Positions 17,379 to 26,343 of a stretch of DNA of 64,000 nt are shown here, in pieces. The position numbers were made by a program, and so were the translations under genes. The notes under the pieces are model-generated. The model searched no databases and was not told where the DNA came from. It saw nothing but the letters and a program-made list of their open reading frames with translations. Origin of the DNA: Comamonas terrae (GTDB taxonomy: Bacteria; Pseudomonadota; Gammaproteobacteria; Burkholderiales; Burkholderiaceae_C). The stretch covers positions 1 to 64,000 of the forward strand of contig NZ_BCNT01000009.1 of NCBI RefSeq assembly GCF_001544075.1, in the 5' to 3' direction. The stretch's first letter is position 1. Every line of letters begins with the position of its first letter.

Positions 17379-17570
17379 GCTGGCCTGGCGCGGCTGCGGC
17401 GCCCGTGCCGCGCCTGATGCCGGCCGCTCGCATACTGGTTGGCGCACAGGCGTGTAGGACGTATGAGCTGTTCAATCCGCAGGCAAGGTGCTACAACGAA
17501 TTCGTATGGTCGCGAATGCCTTGCAACTCAGCGGCACGATTCGCCCCCGAGTGCCGCCACGGGAGGTTCT

Positions 17571-19493
17571 ATGGATGTCATCAGCAACTCAGCTGCACGC
17601 TACGTTCGTCTGCGCGAAGAGGAGATGTCGATCGACGAGTACCTTGCTCTGTGCCAGCGTGATCCCATGGCCTACGAGAGCGCTGCCCAGCGCATGCTGG
17701 CGGCCATCGGCGAGCCCGAGATGGTGGACACGCGCAATGATCCGCATCTGTCGCGCCTGTTCGCCAACAAGGTGATCCGCCGCTATCCGGCCTTTGCCGA
17801 GTTCTACGGCATGGAGGAATCCATCGAGCAGGTGGTGAGCTTCTTTCGCCATGCGGCCCAGGGACTGGAGGAGCGCAAGCAGATCCTGTACCTGCTGGGA
17901 CCGGTGGGCGGCGGCAAGAGCTCGATCGCCGAGCGGCTGAAGTACCTGATGCAGAAGGTGCCGTTCTACGCGCTCAAGGGATCGCCGGTGAACGAGTCGC
18001 CGCTGGGGCTGTTCGACCCCATGGAGGATGGGCCGGTGCTGGAGGAGCAGTTCGGCATTCCGCGCCGCTGCCTGAACCATGTGCTCTCGCCCTGGGCCGT
18101 CAAGCGCCTGGAGGAGCTGGGCGGCGACATCCGCCAGTTCCGCGTGGTCAAGCGCTATCCGAGCATTCTCAAGCAGATCGCCATCGCCAAGACCGAGCCC
18201 GGCGACGAGAACAACCAGGACATCTCCAGCCTGGTGGGCAAGGTGGACATCCGCAAGCTGGAGAACTTCGCCCAGGACGATACCGACGCCTACAGCTACT
18301 CGGGCGGCCTGTGCCTGGCCAACCAGGGCCTGCTGGAGTTCGTGGAGATGTTCAAGGCGCCGATCAAGGTGCTGCATCCGCTGCTCACCGCCACGCAGGA
18401 GGGCAACTACAAGGGCACGGAGGGCTTCGGCGCCATTCCGTTCGACGGCCTGGTGCTGGCGCACAGCAACGAGAGCGAGTGGAAGGCCTTCCGCAACAAC
18501 AAGAACAACGAGGCCTTCCTGGACCGCATCTACATCGTCAAGGTGCCGTACTGCCTGCGCGTGTCCGAGGAGGTGAAGATCTACGAGAAGCTGATCCGCG
18601 AATCCTCGCTGGCCAAGGCGGTATGCGCGCCCGGCACGCTCAAGATGATGGCGCAGTTCGCCGTGCTCACGCGGCTGAAGGAGCCCGAGAACTCCAGCAT
18701 CTTCAGCAAGATGCAGGTCTACGACGGCGAAAGCCTGAAGGACACGGACCCGCGCGCCAAGAGCTACCAGGAGTACCGCGACTACGCCGGCGTGGACGAG
18801 GGCATGTCGGGCATCTCCACACGCTTCGCGTTCAAGATCCTGTCCAAGGTCTTCAACTACGACAGCACCGAAGTCGCCGCCAACCCCGTGCACCTGATGT
18901 ACGTGCTGGAGCAGCAGATCGAGCGCGAGCAGTTCCCGGCCGAGCTCGAGACCAAGTACACCAGCTACATCAAGGAATACCTGTCGCCGCACTACGCCGA
19001 GTTCATCGGCAAGGAGATCCAGACCGCCTACCTGGAAAGCTACAGCGAGTACGGCCAGAACATCTTCGACCGCTACGTCACCTATGCCGACTACTGGATC
19101 CAGGACAGCGAGTACCGCGACACCGACACCGGCGAGGTGTTCGACCGCAATGCACTCAATGCCGAGCTGGAGAAGGTCGAGAAACCCGCCGGCATCGCCA
19201 ATGCCAAGGACTTCCGCAACGAGATCGTCAACTTCGTGCTGCGCGCGCGCGCCAACAACCAGGGCAAGAACCCGAGCTGGACCAGCTACGAGAAGCTGCG
19301 CCTGGTGATCGAGAAGAAGATGTTCTCCAACACCGAGGAGCTGCTGCCCGTCATCAGCTTCAATGCCAAGGCCAGCGCCGAGGATGCGCGCAAGCACGAG
19401 GACTTCGTCACCCGCATGGAGGCCAAGGGCTATACGCCCAAGCAGGTGCGCCTGCTGTGCGAGTGGTACCTGCGCGTGCGCAAGAGCAGTTGA
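17571..19493 (+). CDS. prkA: PrkA family serine protein kinase (YeaG)
   Basis: A 640-residue protein matching the full length of PrkA/YeaG. The N-terminal AAA-type domain has a Walker A motif GPVGGGKSS (Lys116) after ERKQILYLL. The C-terminal third is the PrkA kinase domain. PrkA is a nutrient- and stress-induced Ser/Thr kinase or AAA ATPase, described in Bacillus spores and in the nitrogen-starvation and stationary-phase response of E. coli. The start at 17571 follows GGGAGGTTCT. It is the first gene of a prkA-yeaH-spoVR operon, 66 bases ahead of yeaH. Only a short promoter region is left after the upstream terminator, so the operon likely has its own promoter. I found no convincing sigma-54 site. 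Confidence 0.96.
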   Translation: MDVISNSAARYVRLREEEMSIDEYLALCQRDPMAYESAAQRMLAAIGEPEMVDTRNDPHLSRLFANKVIRRYPAFAEFYGMEESIEQVVSFFRHAAQGLEERKQILYLLGPVGGGKSSIAERLKYLMQKVPFYALKGSPVNESPLGLFDPMEDGPVLEEQFGIPRRCLNHVLSPWAVKRLEELGGDIRQFRVVKRYPSILKQIAIAKTEPGDENNQDISSLVGKVDIRKLENFAQDDTDAYSYSGGLCLANQGLLEFVEMFKAPIKVLHPLLTATQEGNYKGTEGFGAIPFDGLVLAHSNESEWKAFRNNKNNEAFLDRIYIVKVPYCLRVSEEVKIYEKLIRESSLAKAVCAPGTLKMMAQFAVLTRLKEPENSSIFSKMQVYDGESLKDTDPRAKSYQEYRDYAGVDEGMSGISTRFAFKILSKVFNYDSTEVAANPVHLMYVLEQQIEREQFPAELETKYTSYIKEYLSPHYAEFIGKEIQTAYLESYSEYGQNIFDRYVTYADYWIQDSEYRDTDTGEVFDRNALNAELEKVEKPAGIANAKDFRNEIVNFVLRARANNQGKNPSWTSYEKLRLVIEKKMFSNTEELLPVISFNAKASAEDARKHEDFVTRMEAKGYTPKQVRLLCEWYLRVRKSS

Positions 19494-19559
19494 GGCAGTT
19501 GAACGGTGCGCCGGCGCTGGCCTTCAGCGCGGCGCACCGTGCCATGCATGGGAGTACAG

Positions 19560-20831
19560 ATGGCATTGCAAATCATCGACCGCAGGCTCGCAGGCAAGAA
19601 CAAATCGGTGGGCAACCGCGAGCGCTTCGTACGCCGCTACAAGCAGCAGATTGCCGAGGCGGTGCGCCGGGCCGTTTCCCAGCGCGACATCCGCCATATC
19701 GAGCAGGACGAGAATATCACCATACCGCGCAAGGACATCCGCGAGCCGATGTTCCGCCACGGCCAGGGCGGCATCCGCGACACCGTGCATCCGGGCAACA
19801 CCGAGCATGTGCGCGGCGACCGCATTCCGCGGCCCCAGGGCGGCGCGGGCGGTGGCAGTGGCTCGCAGGCCAGCGACAGCGGCGAGGGGGAGGACGACTT
19901 CACCTTCACGCTGACCAAGGAAGAATTCATGGAGCTGTTCTTCGAGGACCTGGCCCTGCCGCGCCTGCTGCGCACCTATCTGGGCGACACGCTGCAGTAC
20001 AAGACGCGCCGCGCCGGCTACAGCCATGACGGCACGCCGCACAACCTGGCGGTGCTGCGCACCATGCGCGGCGCCCTGGGCCGGCGCATGGCGCTGACCA
20101 AGGCGCCGTACCGCGAGCTCAAGGGCCTGGAAGCGCAGCTCGAAGCCCTGCTGGCGCAGGACGACGGCACCAGCGAGGCCGTGGCCGAGCTGCAGCGGCG
20201 CATCGATGCACTGAAGGCCAGCATAGGCAAGGTGGCGTTTCTCGACCCCATAGACCTGCGCTTTCGCAGTCGCACCAAGGTGCCCGAGCCCAGCAGCCAG
20301 GCCGTGATGTTCTGCGTGATGGACGTGTCCGGCTCCATGGACCAGGAGCGCAAGGACCTGGCCAAGCGCTTCTTCATCCTGCTGTACCTGTTCCTCACGC
20401 GCCATTACGAAAAGATCGACATCGTCTTCATCCGCCACCACACCCAGGCGGCCGAGGTGAACGAGGACGAGTTCTTCCACTCCACGGAAAGCGGCGGCAC
20501 GGTGGTCAGCAGCGCGCTGGTTCTGCTCGACCAGATCATGCGCACGCGCTATCTCGCGGGCGACTGGAACATCTACGTGGCCCAGGCCAGCGACGGCGAC
20601 AACTTCGGCGAGGACGGCGCCATCTGCCGCACTCTGCTGGCCGACAAGATCCTGCCGCTGGTGCGCTACTTCGCCTATGTGCAGGTGGTCGAGGAAGAGC
20701 AGAACCTGTGGGAGGAGTACAGCCAGCTGGTGCCGCTGTTCTCGCATTTCGCCATGCGCAAGGTATCGGAGCCGGCCGACATCTATCCGGTGTTTCGCGA
20801 CCTGTTCAAGAAAGAGGGGGTATCGGTATGA
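19560..20831 (+). CDS. yeaH: UPF0229/YeaH protein with VWA-like domain
   Basis: A 423-residue protein, the usual partner of PrkA. The N-terminal half is charged, with a conserved start (MALQIIDRRLAGKNKSVGNR) and a disordered Gly/Ser/Asp-rich stretch (about 95-118). The C-terminal half is a von Willebrand A-like fold with a MIDAS motif MDVSGSM (Asp255). YeaH works with PrkA and SpoVR in stress and starvation responses; its biochemical role is not settled. The start at 19560 follows GGGAGTACAG. The last four bases, ATGA, overlap the spoVR start, indicating coupled translation. Confidence 0.95.
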   Translation: MALQIIDRRLAGKNKSVGNRERFVRRYKQQIAEAVRRAVSQRDIRHIEQDENITIPRKDIREPMFRHGQGGIRDTVHPGNTEHVRGDRIPRPQGGAGGGSGSQASDSGEGEDDFTFTLTKEEFMELFFEDLALPRLLRTYLGDTLQYKTRRAGYSHDGTPHNLAVLRTMRGALGRRMALTKAPYRELKGLEAQLEALLAQDDGTSEAVAELQRRIDALKASIGKVAFLDPIDLRFRSRTKVPEPSSQAVMFCVMDVSGSMDQERKDLAKRFFILLYLFLTRHYEKIDIVFIRHHTQAAEVNEDEFFHSTESGGTVVSSALVLLDQIMRTRYLAGDWNIYVAQASDGDNFGEDGAICRTLLADKILPLVRYFAYVQVVEEEQNLWEEYSQLVPLFSHFAMRKVSEPADIYPVFRDLFKKEGVSV

Positions 20832-22456
20832 ACCTCTCTCAGTATCCGGTGCTGGCCCCGCGTCAGGGATCTCACCACGCAAGGCATTCCGCGGCGGCCG
20901 AGCGCGCCCAGCGCGGCGTTCCCTCCGTGCCGTTGCCGCCCGGCAAGCGGCCCACGCGCCCGCTGCCGGACCCCAGCGACTGGACTTTCGAACTGATCGA
21001 GCGCTACCACGCCGCCATTGCCGCGACGGCCGAGCGCTTCGGCCTCGACACCTACCCCAACCAGCTGGAGGTGATCTCGGCCGAGCAGATGATGGATGCC
21101 TACGCCAGTGCGGGCATGCCGGTGGGCTACCGCCACTGGAGCTATGGCAAGGAGTACCTGGCCACCGAGCGGCGCTACCGGCGCGGCCACATGGGCCTGG
21201 CCTACGAGATCGTCATCAATTCCAACCCCTGCATCAGCTATCTGATGGAGGAGAACACCACCGCCATGCAGGCGCTGGTGATCGCCCATGCGGCCTACGG
21301 GCACAACAGCTTCTTCAAGAACAACTACCTGTTCGGCATGTGGACCGATGCGGGCAGCATCATCGACTACCTGGTCTATGCCCGGGACTTCATCGCCCAG
21401 TGCGAGGAAAAACACGGGCTGGACACCGTGGAGCAGTGGCTCGATTCCTGCCATGCGCTGGCCAACCTCGGCGTGGACCGCTACCACCGGCCGTCCAAGA
21501 AAAGCCTGGCGCGCGAGCGCGCCGAGCGCGAGCAGCGCGAGGCCTATGCCCAGCAGCAGGTCAACGAGCTGTGGCGCACGCTGCCGGTGCGCCCCGACAA
21601 GGACAGCACCGTGCCGGAGAATCTGCGCTTTCCGAAGGAGCCCGAGGAAAACATCCTGTATTTCATCGAGAAGAACGCGCCGCTGCTCGAGCCCTGGCAG
21701 CGCGAGATCGTGCGCATCGTGCGCAAGACCGCCCAGTATTTCTATCCGCAGCGCCAGACCCAGGTGATGAACGAGGGCTGGGCCACCTTCTGGCACTACA
21801 CGCTGCTCAACACCATGTACGACGAGGGCTGGTTGACCGACGGCGTGATGATCGAATGGCTGTCCTCGCACACCAACGTGATCTACCAGCCGCCCGCCGG
21901 CCACCGCGCCTACAGCGGCATCAACCCCTATGCGCTGGGCTTTGCGATGTACCGCGACATCCGGCGCATCTGCCAGGAGCCCACCGAGGAGGACCGGCGC
22001 TGGTTTCCCGACATGGCGGGCACGCCCTGGCTGCCGGCGCTGCACCATGCGATGCAGAACTACAAGGACGAGAGCTTCATCGGCCAGTTCCTGAGCCCCA
22101 AGCTGATGCGCGACATGCGCCTGTTCGCCATTCACGACGATGCCAAGGAGCGCGAGCTGCTGGTCAGCGCCATCCACAACGAGGACGGCTACCGCATGCT
22201 GCGCCAGACGCTGTCGCAGCAGTACGACCTGGGCGTGCGCGAGCCCAACATCCAGGTATGGAACGTGAACCTGCGCGGCGACCGCTGCCTCACGCTGCGC
22301 CACACCCAGTACCAGGGCCGCCCGCTGGCCGAGGATGCGCTCGAAGTGCTCAAGCACACGGCACGCCTGTGGGGCTTCGGCGTGCAGCTGGAAACCGTCA
22401 ACGGCGATGGCGAGACGCCGGTGCTGCTGCATTCCGTGCCGGCGCCGCCGCCTTGA
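20828..22456 (+). CDS. spoVR: SpoVR family protein
   Basis: A 542-residue SpoVR/YcgB-type protein. It contains the typical core segments: LDTYPNQLEVISAEQMMDAY, then MPVGYRHWSYGKEY, NSNPCISYLMEENTT and HAAYGHNSFFKNNYLF. The first 45 residues are a poorly conserved basic and Pro-rich extension. SpoVR proteins take part in spore cortex formation in Bacillus; in Proteobacteria they are found with prkA and yeaH and are induced under stress. The start at 20828 is in an ATGA overlap with yeaH and has GAGGGGG ahead. Last gene of the operon, ended by the terminator at 22537-22563. Confidence 0.95.
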   Translation: MNLSQYPVLAPRQGSHHARHSAAAERAQRGVPSVPLPPGKRPTRPLPDPSDWTFELIERYHAAIAATAERFGLDTYPNQLEVISAEQMMDAYASAGMPVGYRHWSYGKEYLATERRYRRGHMGLAYEIVINSNPCISYLMEENTTAMQALVIAHAAYGHNSFFKNNYLFGMWTDAGSIIDYLVYARDFIAQCEEKHGLDTVEQWLDSCHALANLGVDRYHRPSKKSLARERAEREQREAYAQQQVNELWRTLPVRPDKDSTVPENLRFPKEPEENILYFIEKNAPLLEPWQREIVRIVRKTAQYFYPQRQTQVMNEGWATFWHYTLLNTMYDEGWLTDGVMIEWLSSHTNVIYQPPAGHRAYSGINPYALGFAMYRDIRRICQEPTEEDRRWFPDMAGTPWLPALHHAMQNYKDESFIGQFLSPKLMRDMRLFAIHDDAKERELLVSAIHNEDGYRMLRQTLSQQYDLGVREPNIQVWNVNLRGDRCLTLRHTQYQGRPLAEDALEVLKHTARLWGFGVQLETVNGDGETPVLLHSVPAPPP

Positions 22457-22536
22457 CAAGATCCAGGGATTCTTGCGGTTTTGAGCCGCAAGCCTTGCGG
22501 ATACGGCGCAGTGCGCTATCGAAATGAAGAGTAAAA

Positions 22537-22563
22537 AAAAACGCTGCCACCGGCAGCGTTTTT
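22537..22563. terminator. Bidirectional terminator between spoVR and the MetQ-like gene
   Basis: AACGCTGCC (22540-22548), loop ACC, GGCAGCGTT (22552-22560), extended on both sides by A:T pairs. It serves the spoVR operon on the plus strand and the gene ending at 22585 on the minus strand. Confidence 0.9.
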
Positions 22564-22584
22564 CTTTGAGTTGACGGCAGTCGC

Positions 22585-23370
22585 TCAGAACGCAGGCACC
22601 ACGGCGCCCTTGTATTTTTCGAGGATGAATTTCTTCACATCGGGGGTATGCAGGGCATTCATCAGCTTGGCGATGTCGGCGCCGCCCGCGCGGTCCTTGC
22701 GGGCCACGACGATGTTGGTGTAGGGCGAGTCCGCGCCTTCGATGAACAGCGCATCCTTGGTGGGGTTGAGCTTGGCCTCGATGGCGTAGTTGGTGTTGAT
22801 CAGCGCCAGATCCACGTCGGCCAGGGCGCGCGGCAGCAGAGGCGCTTCCAGTTCCTTGAACTTGAGCTTCTTGGGGTTCTTGACGACGTCCAGCGGCGTG
22901 GGGGTCAGGCTCTTGGGGTCCTTGAGCTCGATCAGGCCCTGCTTGGCCAGCAGGATCAGGGCGCGGCCGCCGTTGGAGGGGTCGTTGGGGATGGCGATGG
23001 TGGCGCCGTCCTTCAGCTCCTTGAGGTTCTTGATCTTGCTGGAGTAGGCGCCGAAGGGCTCCACATGCACCTTGCCGTCCGGCACGGCCACCAGCGAGGT
23101 CTTGCGGTCCTTGTTGAAGCTGTCCAGGTAGGGCTGGTGCTGGAAGAAGTTGGCGTCCAGCTGCTTGTCTTCCACCGCCGAGTTGGGCTGCACGTAATCG
23201 CTGAACTCCTTGACCTCCAGGTCGATGCCCTGGACCTTGAGGGCGGGCTTGATGTGGTTGAGGATTTCAGCGTGGGGAACGGCAGTGGCACCGACCTTGA
23301 GCACTTCGCCGGCCTGGGCCGTCAAGGCCAGCGTGGCAATAGCGATGGCAGAAAGAGCTTGCTTGAACAT
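22585..23370 (-). CDS. MetQ/NlpA-family periplasmic substrate-binding protein
   Basis: A 261-residue binding protein of the NlpA/MetQ family, which delivers methionine or related compounds to a MetNI-type ABC importer. Visible: a cleavable signal peptide (MFKQALSAIAIATLALTAQA), then LKVGATAVPHAEILNHIKPA, DANFFQHQPYLDSFN and the end KGAVVPAF. Most MetQ proteins are lipoproteins, but here no Cys stands at the cleavage site, so it is predicted to be a free periplasmic protein. GGAAG lies ahead of the ATG. No ABC permease or ATPase gene adjoins it, so its transporter must be elsewhere. Convergent with spoVR and sharing its terminator. Confidence 0.92.
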   Translation of the reverse strand: MFKQALSAIAIATLALTAQAGEVLKVGATAVPHAEILNHIKPALKVQGIDLEVKEFSDYVQPNSAVEDKQLDANFFQHQPYLDSFNKDRKTSLVAVPDGKVHVEPFGAYSSKIKNLKELKDGATIAIPNDPSNGGRALILLAKQGLIELKDPKSLTPTPLDVVKNPKKLKFKELEAPLLPRALADVDLALINTNYAIEAKLNPTKDALFIEGADSPYTNIVVARKDRAGGADIAKLMNALHTPDVKKFILEKYKGAVVPAF

Positions 23371-23568
23371 GGATCTTCCAGACTTTCTTCAGCAGGTTGC
23401 AATGAATTTCCAGGGCCGTGAGGAGTGAGGCAACGCCTCGGGCACCGGTGTAACAAGACGCATAGTCTAGTGCGATTGGTGCGGGTGTACAGGACATTTT
23501 TCTTATTTGGTTATAAGAATGTCGCTTTTTATTCTTCATTGGCGGTCACCGACCTCTACCATGGCTGC

Positions 23569-23805
23569 ATGAATCCTGAAATGCTGCAGCGCCTGGTGCA
23601 GGTGCAAATGCCCTATGGCAAATACAAGGGGCGCCTGATCGCCGACCTGCCCGGCAACTACCTGAACTGGTTCGCCCGCGAGGGCTTCCCCAAGGGCGAA
23701 CTCGGGCAGCTGCTGGCCCTGATGCAGGAGCTGGACCACAACGGCCTGGCGCATCTGCTGGCGCCGCTGCGCGGGGCCGCCGGCCTGCCGCTGCCCGGGG
23801 GCTAG
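23569..23805 (+). CDS. DUF3820 family small protein
   Basis: A 78-residue protein with the DUF3820 (quorum-sensing-regulated virulence factor type) pattern: MPYGKYKGRLIADLPGNYLN and WFAREGFPKGELGQLLALM. These small proteins resemble the C-terminal region fused to some DNA polymerase III epsilon-like exonucleases, but their role is unknown. The start at 23569 gives the family's usual length; the frame is open further upstream, into sequence unlike the family. It is alone on the plus strand between two minus-strand genes. No signal peptide. Confidence 0.85.
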   Translation: MNPEMLQRLVQVQMPYGKYKGRLIADLPGNYLNWFAREGFPKGELGQLLALMQELDHNGLAHLLAPLRGAAGLPLPGG

Positions 23806-23878
23806 GGATACTCTGCACGCCTCGTCGCGCCCTCTACCGCGCGAGCCGTGCAGCGCACCTTTGGCGGCAGCCCGAAGT

Positions 23879-25294
23879 TCAGGAGCGCTGCGAAGCCAGC
23901 ATGTAGTCCACGGCCATGTTCGACAATGCGCGCACGCCGTAGATCAGCGCCGACTCGTCCGCGTAGAACAGCGGCGAGTGGTTGTTGGGCGCGGTGTTCG
24001 GGTCCTTGTCCTTGGGCGTCACGCCCAGGTAGAAAAACATGCCGGGCGCTTCCTGCTGGTAGAACGAGAAGTCTTCCGAGGCCGAGGACTTGGGCTGCAC
24101 GCCGAAGTTGCCCGGACCGGCCACGCGCTCCAGCGTGGGGCCCATCTTCGCGACCAGGTCGGGCGGGTTGACCACGGCGTTGTACAGCTCCACCACCTTG
24201 ACCCTGGCCTTGGCGCCCGAGCTCTCGGCGATGTGCTCGGCCGTGGTGGCCAGGCGCTTGTGGATGTCCTTCTTCATGCCCTCGTCGTAGGTGCGGATGG
24301 TGCCGATCATCGAGACCTTGTCGGGGATGATGTTCATGCGGTTGCCGCCGTTGATGGCGCCCACCGTCACCACCGCGGGCTCCAGCGCGATATTGGACTG
24401 GCGGCTGATGATGCTCTGGATGCCGGTGATGATCTGGGCGCTGGCCACGATGGGATCGATGCCCGACCAGGGGCGCGCGCCGTGCGTCTGCTTGCCGGTC
24501 ACGTCGATCCAGAACTGGTCGGCGGACGACATGGCCGGGCCCGGGCGCCAGGCGATCCAGCCCGCGGGATAGCTGCTGGACACATGCAGGCCGAAGACGG
24601 CATCGACCTTGGGGTTGGCCATCACGCCTTCCTTGACCATCTGCCTGGCGCCCCAGATCTTCTCGCCGTCGGGCTCGAAGTTGGCGGGCGACTCCTCGGC
24701 CGGCTGGAAGATGAACTTCACGCTGCCGGGCAGCTGGTCCTTCATGCCGGCCAGCACCTCGGCCGTGGCCATCAGCATGGCGGTGTGGGTGTCGTGGCCG
24801 CAGGCGTGCATCACGTCCACTTCCTTGCCCAGGTACATGCCCTTGGCCTTGGAGGCGAAGGGCAGGTCCACCTGCTCCTTGACCGGCAGGGCGTCCATGT
24901 CGGCGCGCAGCGCCACCACCGGACCGCTCTTGCCGCCCTTGAGCAGGCCGACCACCCCGGTCACGGCCACGCCGGTCTTGACCTCCATGCCCAGCTTGCG
25001 CAGGTGATCGGCCACCAGCGCGGCGGTGCGCGTCTCGAGGTTGCCCAGCTCGGGGTGCTGGTGGATGTCGCGGCGCCAGGCGATGAGCTTTTGCTCTATG
25101 GCCTTGGCGCGCTCGTCGATCTGGGCATGCAGGGCCTGGGCCTGTGGCGAGGAAGTGGCGGCGGGCGCAGCTGCGGCAGACGGCACGGCCTGCGCGTGCA
25201 CGGCCATGCTGGCGGCCGACAGCGCGGCAGCCATGGCGCCGGCAAGCGCCAGCTTCCTGAAGCCAGGGCGGGAAAGAAGGGGCAAAGTCTGCAT
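23879..25294 (-). CDS. Exported M20-family amidohydrolase (hippurate hydrolase/IAA-amino-acid hydrolase type)
   Basis: A 471-residue metal-dependent amidohydrolase. A signal peptide (basic start, LALAGAMAAALSAASMA, then VHAQA) points to export. The M20D markers are present: WRRDIHQHPELGN, VALRADMDALPV, MHACGHDTHTAMLMATAEVL and FQPAEE, with zinc ligands in the HACGHD and QPAEE motifs. Family members cleave N-acyl amino acids such as hippurate or IAA conjugates. Most are cytoplasmic of about 390 residues, so the exported, longer form is notable. The start at 25294 follows AAGGAGACCCGC. Substrate unknown. Confidence 0.93.
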   Translation of the reverse strand: MQTLPLLSRPGFRKLALAGAMAAALSAASMAVHAQAVPSAAAAPAATSSPQAQALHAQIDERAKAIEQKLIAWRRDIHQHPELGNLETRTAALVADHLRKLGMEVKTGVAVTGVVGLLKGGKSGPVVALRADMDALPVKEQVDLPFASKAKGMYLGKEVDVMHACGHDTHTAMLMATAEVLAGMKDQLPGSVKFIFQPAEESPANFEPDGEKIWGARQMVKEGVMANPKVDAVFGLHVSSSYPAGWIAWRPGPAMSSADQFWIDVTGKQTHGARPWSGIDPIVASAQIITGIQSIISRQSNIALEPAVVTVGAINGGNRMNIIPDKVSMIGTIRTYDEGMKKDIHKRLATTAEHIAESSGAKARVKVVELYNAVVNPPDLVAKMGPTLERVAGPGNFGVQPKSSASEDFSFYQQEAPGMFFYLGVTPKDKDPNTAPNNHSPLFYADESALIYGVRALSNMAVDYMLASQRS

Positions 25295-25401
25295 GCGGGT
25301 CTCCTTGTTCTGTATGAAAGCCAAGGATGCTAGCAAGCGCGTCGGCCTCGCCATGCCGCATCGGGGACTGGTTTCAAGGGGCAGGCCATGCCGAAACAGA
25401 A

Positions 25402-25432
25402 CAGCCCCATGCGCGCGAGCGCGATGGGGCTG
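25402..25432 (-). terminator. Hairpin after the Ala-rich glycine-zipper gene
   Basis: CAGCCCCAT (25402-25410) and ATGGGGCTG (25424-25432) form a 9-bp stem, with further GC pairing inside the loop. On the minus strand it lies about 45 bases past the stop at 25478 and is followed by a moderately T-rich tail. Confidence 0.6.
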
Positions 25433-25477
25433 GTGAGCAGGGCGGCCGAGGCGGGCTGCCGCATGCAGGCGGGACGT

Positions 25478-25972
25478 TTACTTGGCTGCGGCGCGGGCGG
25501 CTTCCGCCTTGGCCTTGGCGGCATCGGCCTTGCGCTGCAGTTCGGCAGCTTCGGCCTCGGCGGCCTTGGCTTCGGCTTCCTTCTTGGCGGCAGCCTCCTT
25601 TTCCGAAGGCGTCATGGCACCCGCAATCGCACTGCCTGCCATGGTGCCCGCCACGGCACCCACGGCTGCCGCACCCATGGTGCCCATCATGCCGGGGCCC
25701 CTGGCCGCGGGTGCTGCAGCGGCGGCGGGGGCCGCAGCGGCTGCCGGTGCCGCAGTGGCTGGGACTGCGGGCTTGGCCGCGGCGGGGGCCACGGGAGCGG
25801 CCGGCTGGGCAGGCGCCTTGCCGATGGCTGCCGGACGCACGGACTTGCCGCCGCCCAGACGCTTGGCCTGGGCCAGCGAAGGCACGGTCAGCGAGGCGAT
25901 CGCCAGGGCGATGACGGAGGCAGTGGCACGGTACGAAGTCTTCACTCGATTTTTTCCAATCATGGTTGTCAT
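25478..25972 (-). CDS. Exported Ala-rich protein with glycine zipper and charged helix
   Basis: A 164-residue protein not recognised as a named family. It has a signal peptide (VIALAIASLTVPSLAQA), a basic segment (KRLGGGKSVRPAAIGK), a long Ala/Pro-rich linker (about residues 48-85), a glycine-zipper stretch (MGAAAVGAVAGTMAGSAIAG, about 95-115) that could insert in or lie against a membrane, and a C-terminal Ala/Lys/Glu helix with coiled-coil character. Composition is extreme, over a third Ala. Start could be 25972 or the ATG nine bases later at 25963. Probably an envelope protein. Function unknown. Confidence 0.65.
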   Translation of the reverse strand: MTTMIGKNRVKTSYRATASVIALAIASLTVPSLAQAKRLGGGKSVRPAAIGKAPAQPAAPVAPAAAKPAVPATAAPAAAAAPAAAAAPAARGPGMMGTMGAAAVGAVAGTMAGSAIAGAMTPSEKEAAAKKEAEAKAAEAEAAELQRKADAAKAKAEAARAAAK

Positions 25973-26253
25973 ATGCAGGTCCGCATGGCTGGCCGGCACG
26001 GCCAGGGGAATGCGGCGACAGCCGGGCTGCGCGAGCATGCCCTTGTGATGCATATGGGGTGGGAAGGGTGGTTTCCAAGACGCCGGGCGAAGGCTGCCTG
26101 CTGGCAGGGCCCGGGCTGGCGAAGCCGCTTGTTGTGGTGCGTTTTGTCGGCTGCAGCGCCATTGTAGAAAACGCAGCCGCAGCATTGCCCGGGATTCCCG
26201 TGTGCGCGGACTGTTTTTTGCCGGCGTGGCAAGGCCGCCGGCGCCCGGGCATG

Positions 26254-26284
26254 AAAAATCCCGCAGCCGGGGCGGGTGCGGGAT
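26254..26284 (-). terminator. Rho-independent terminator of the FMN reductase gene
   Basis: ATCCCGCA (26258-26265) and TGCGGGAT (26277-26284) pair over 8 bp, and on the minus strand a run of T follows directly. It stands about 60 bases past the stop at 26344. Confidence 0.75.
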
Positions 26285-26343
26285 CGGGTAGCGCGTGAGC
26301 AACGGCGGACCGTACGCGCAGGCCGCCGGGTCCCGGAGACGGA

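Noticed and set aside
17510-17535. Sigma-54 promoter ahead of prkA
   Set aside because: TGG and TTGC occur, but the GG to GC distance is 13 bases instead of 10.
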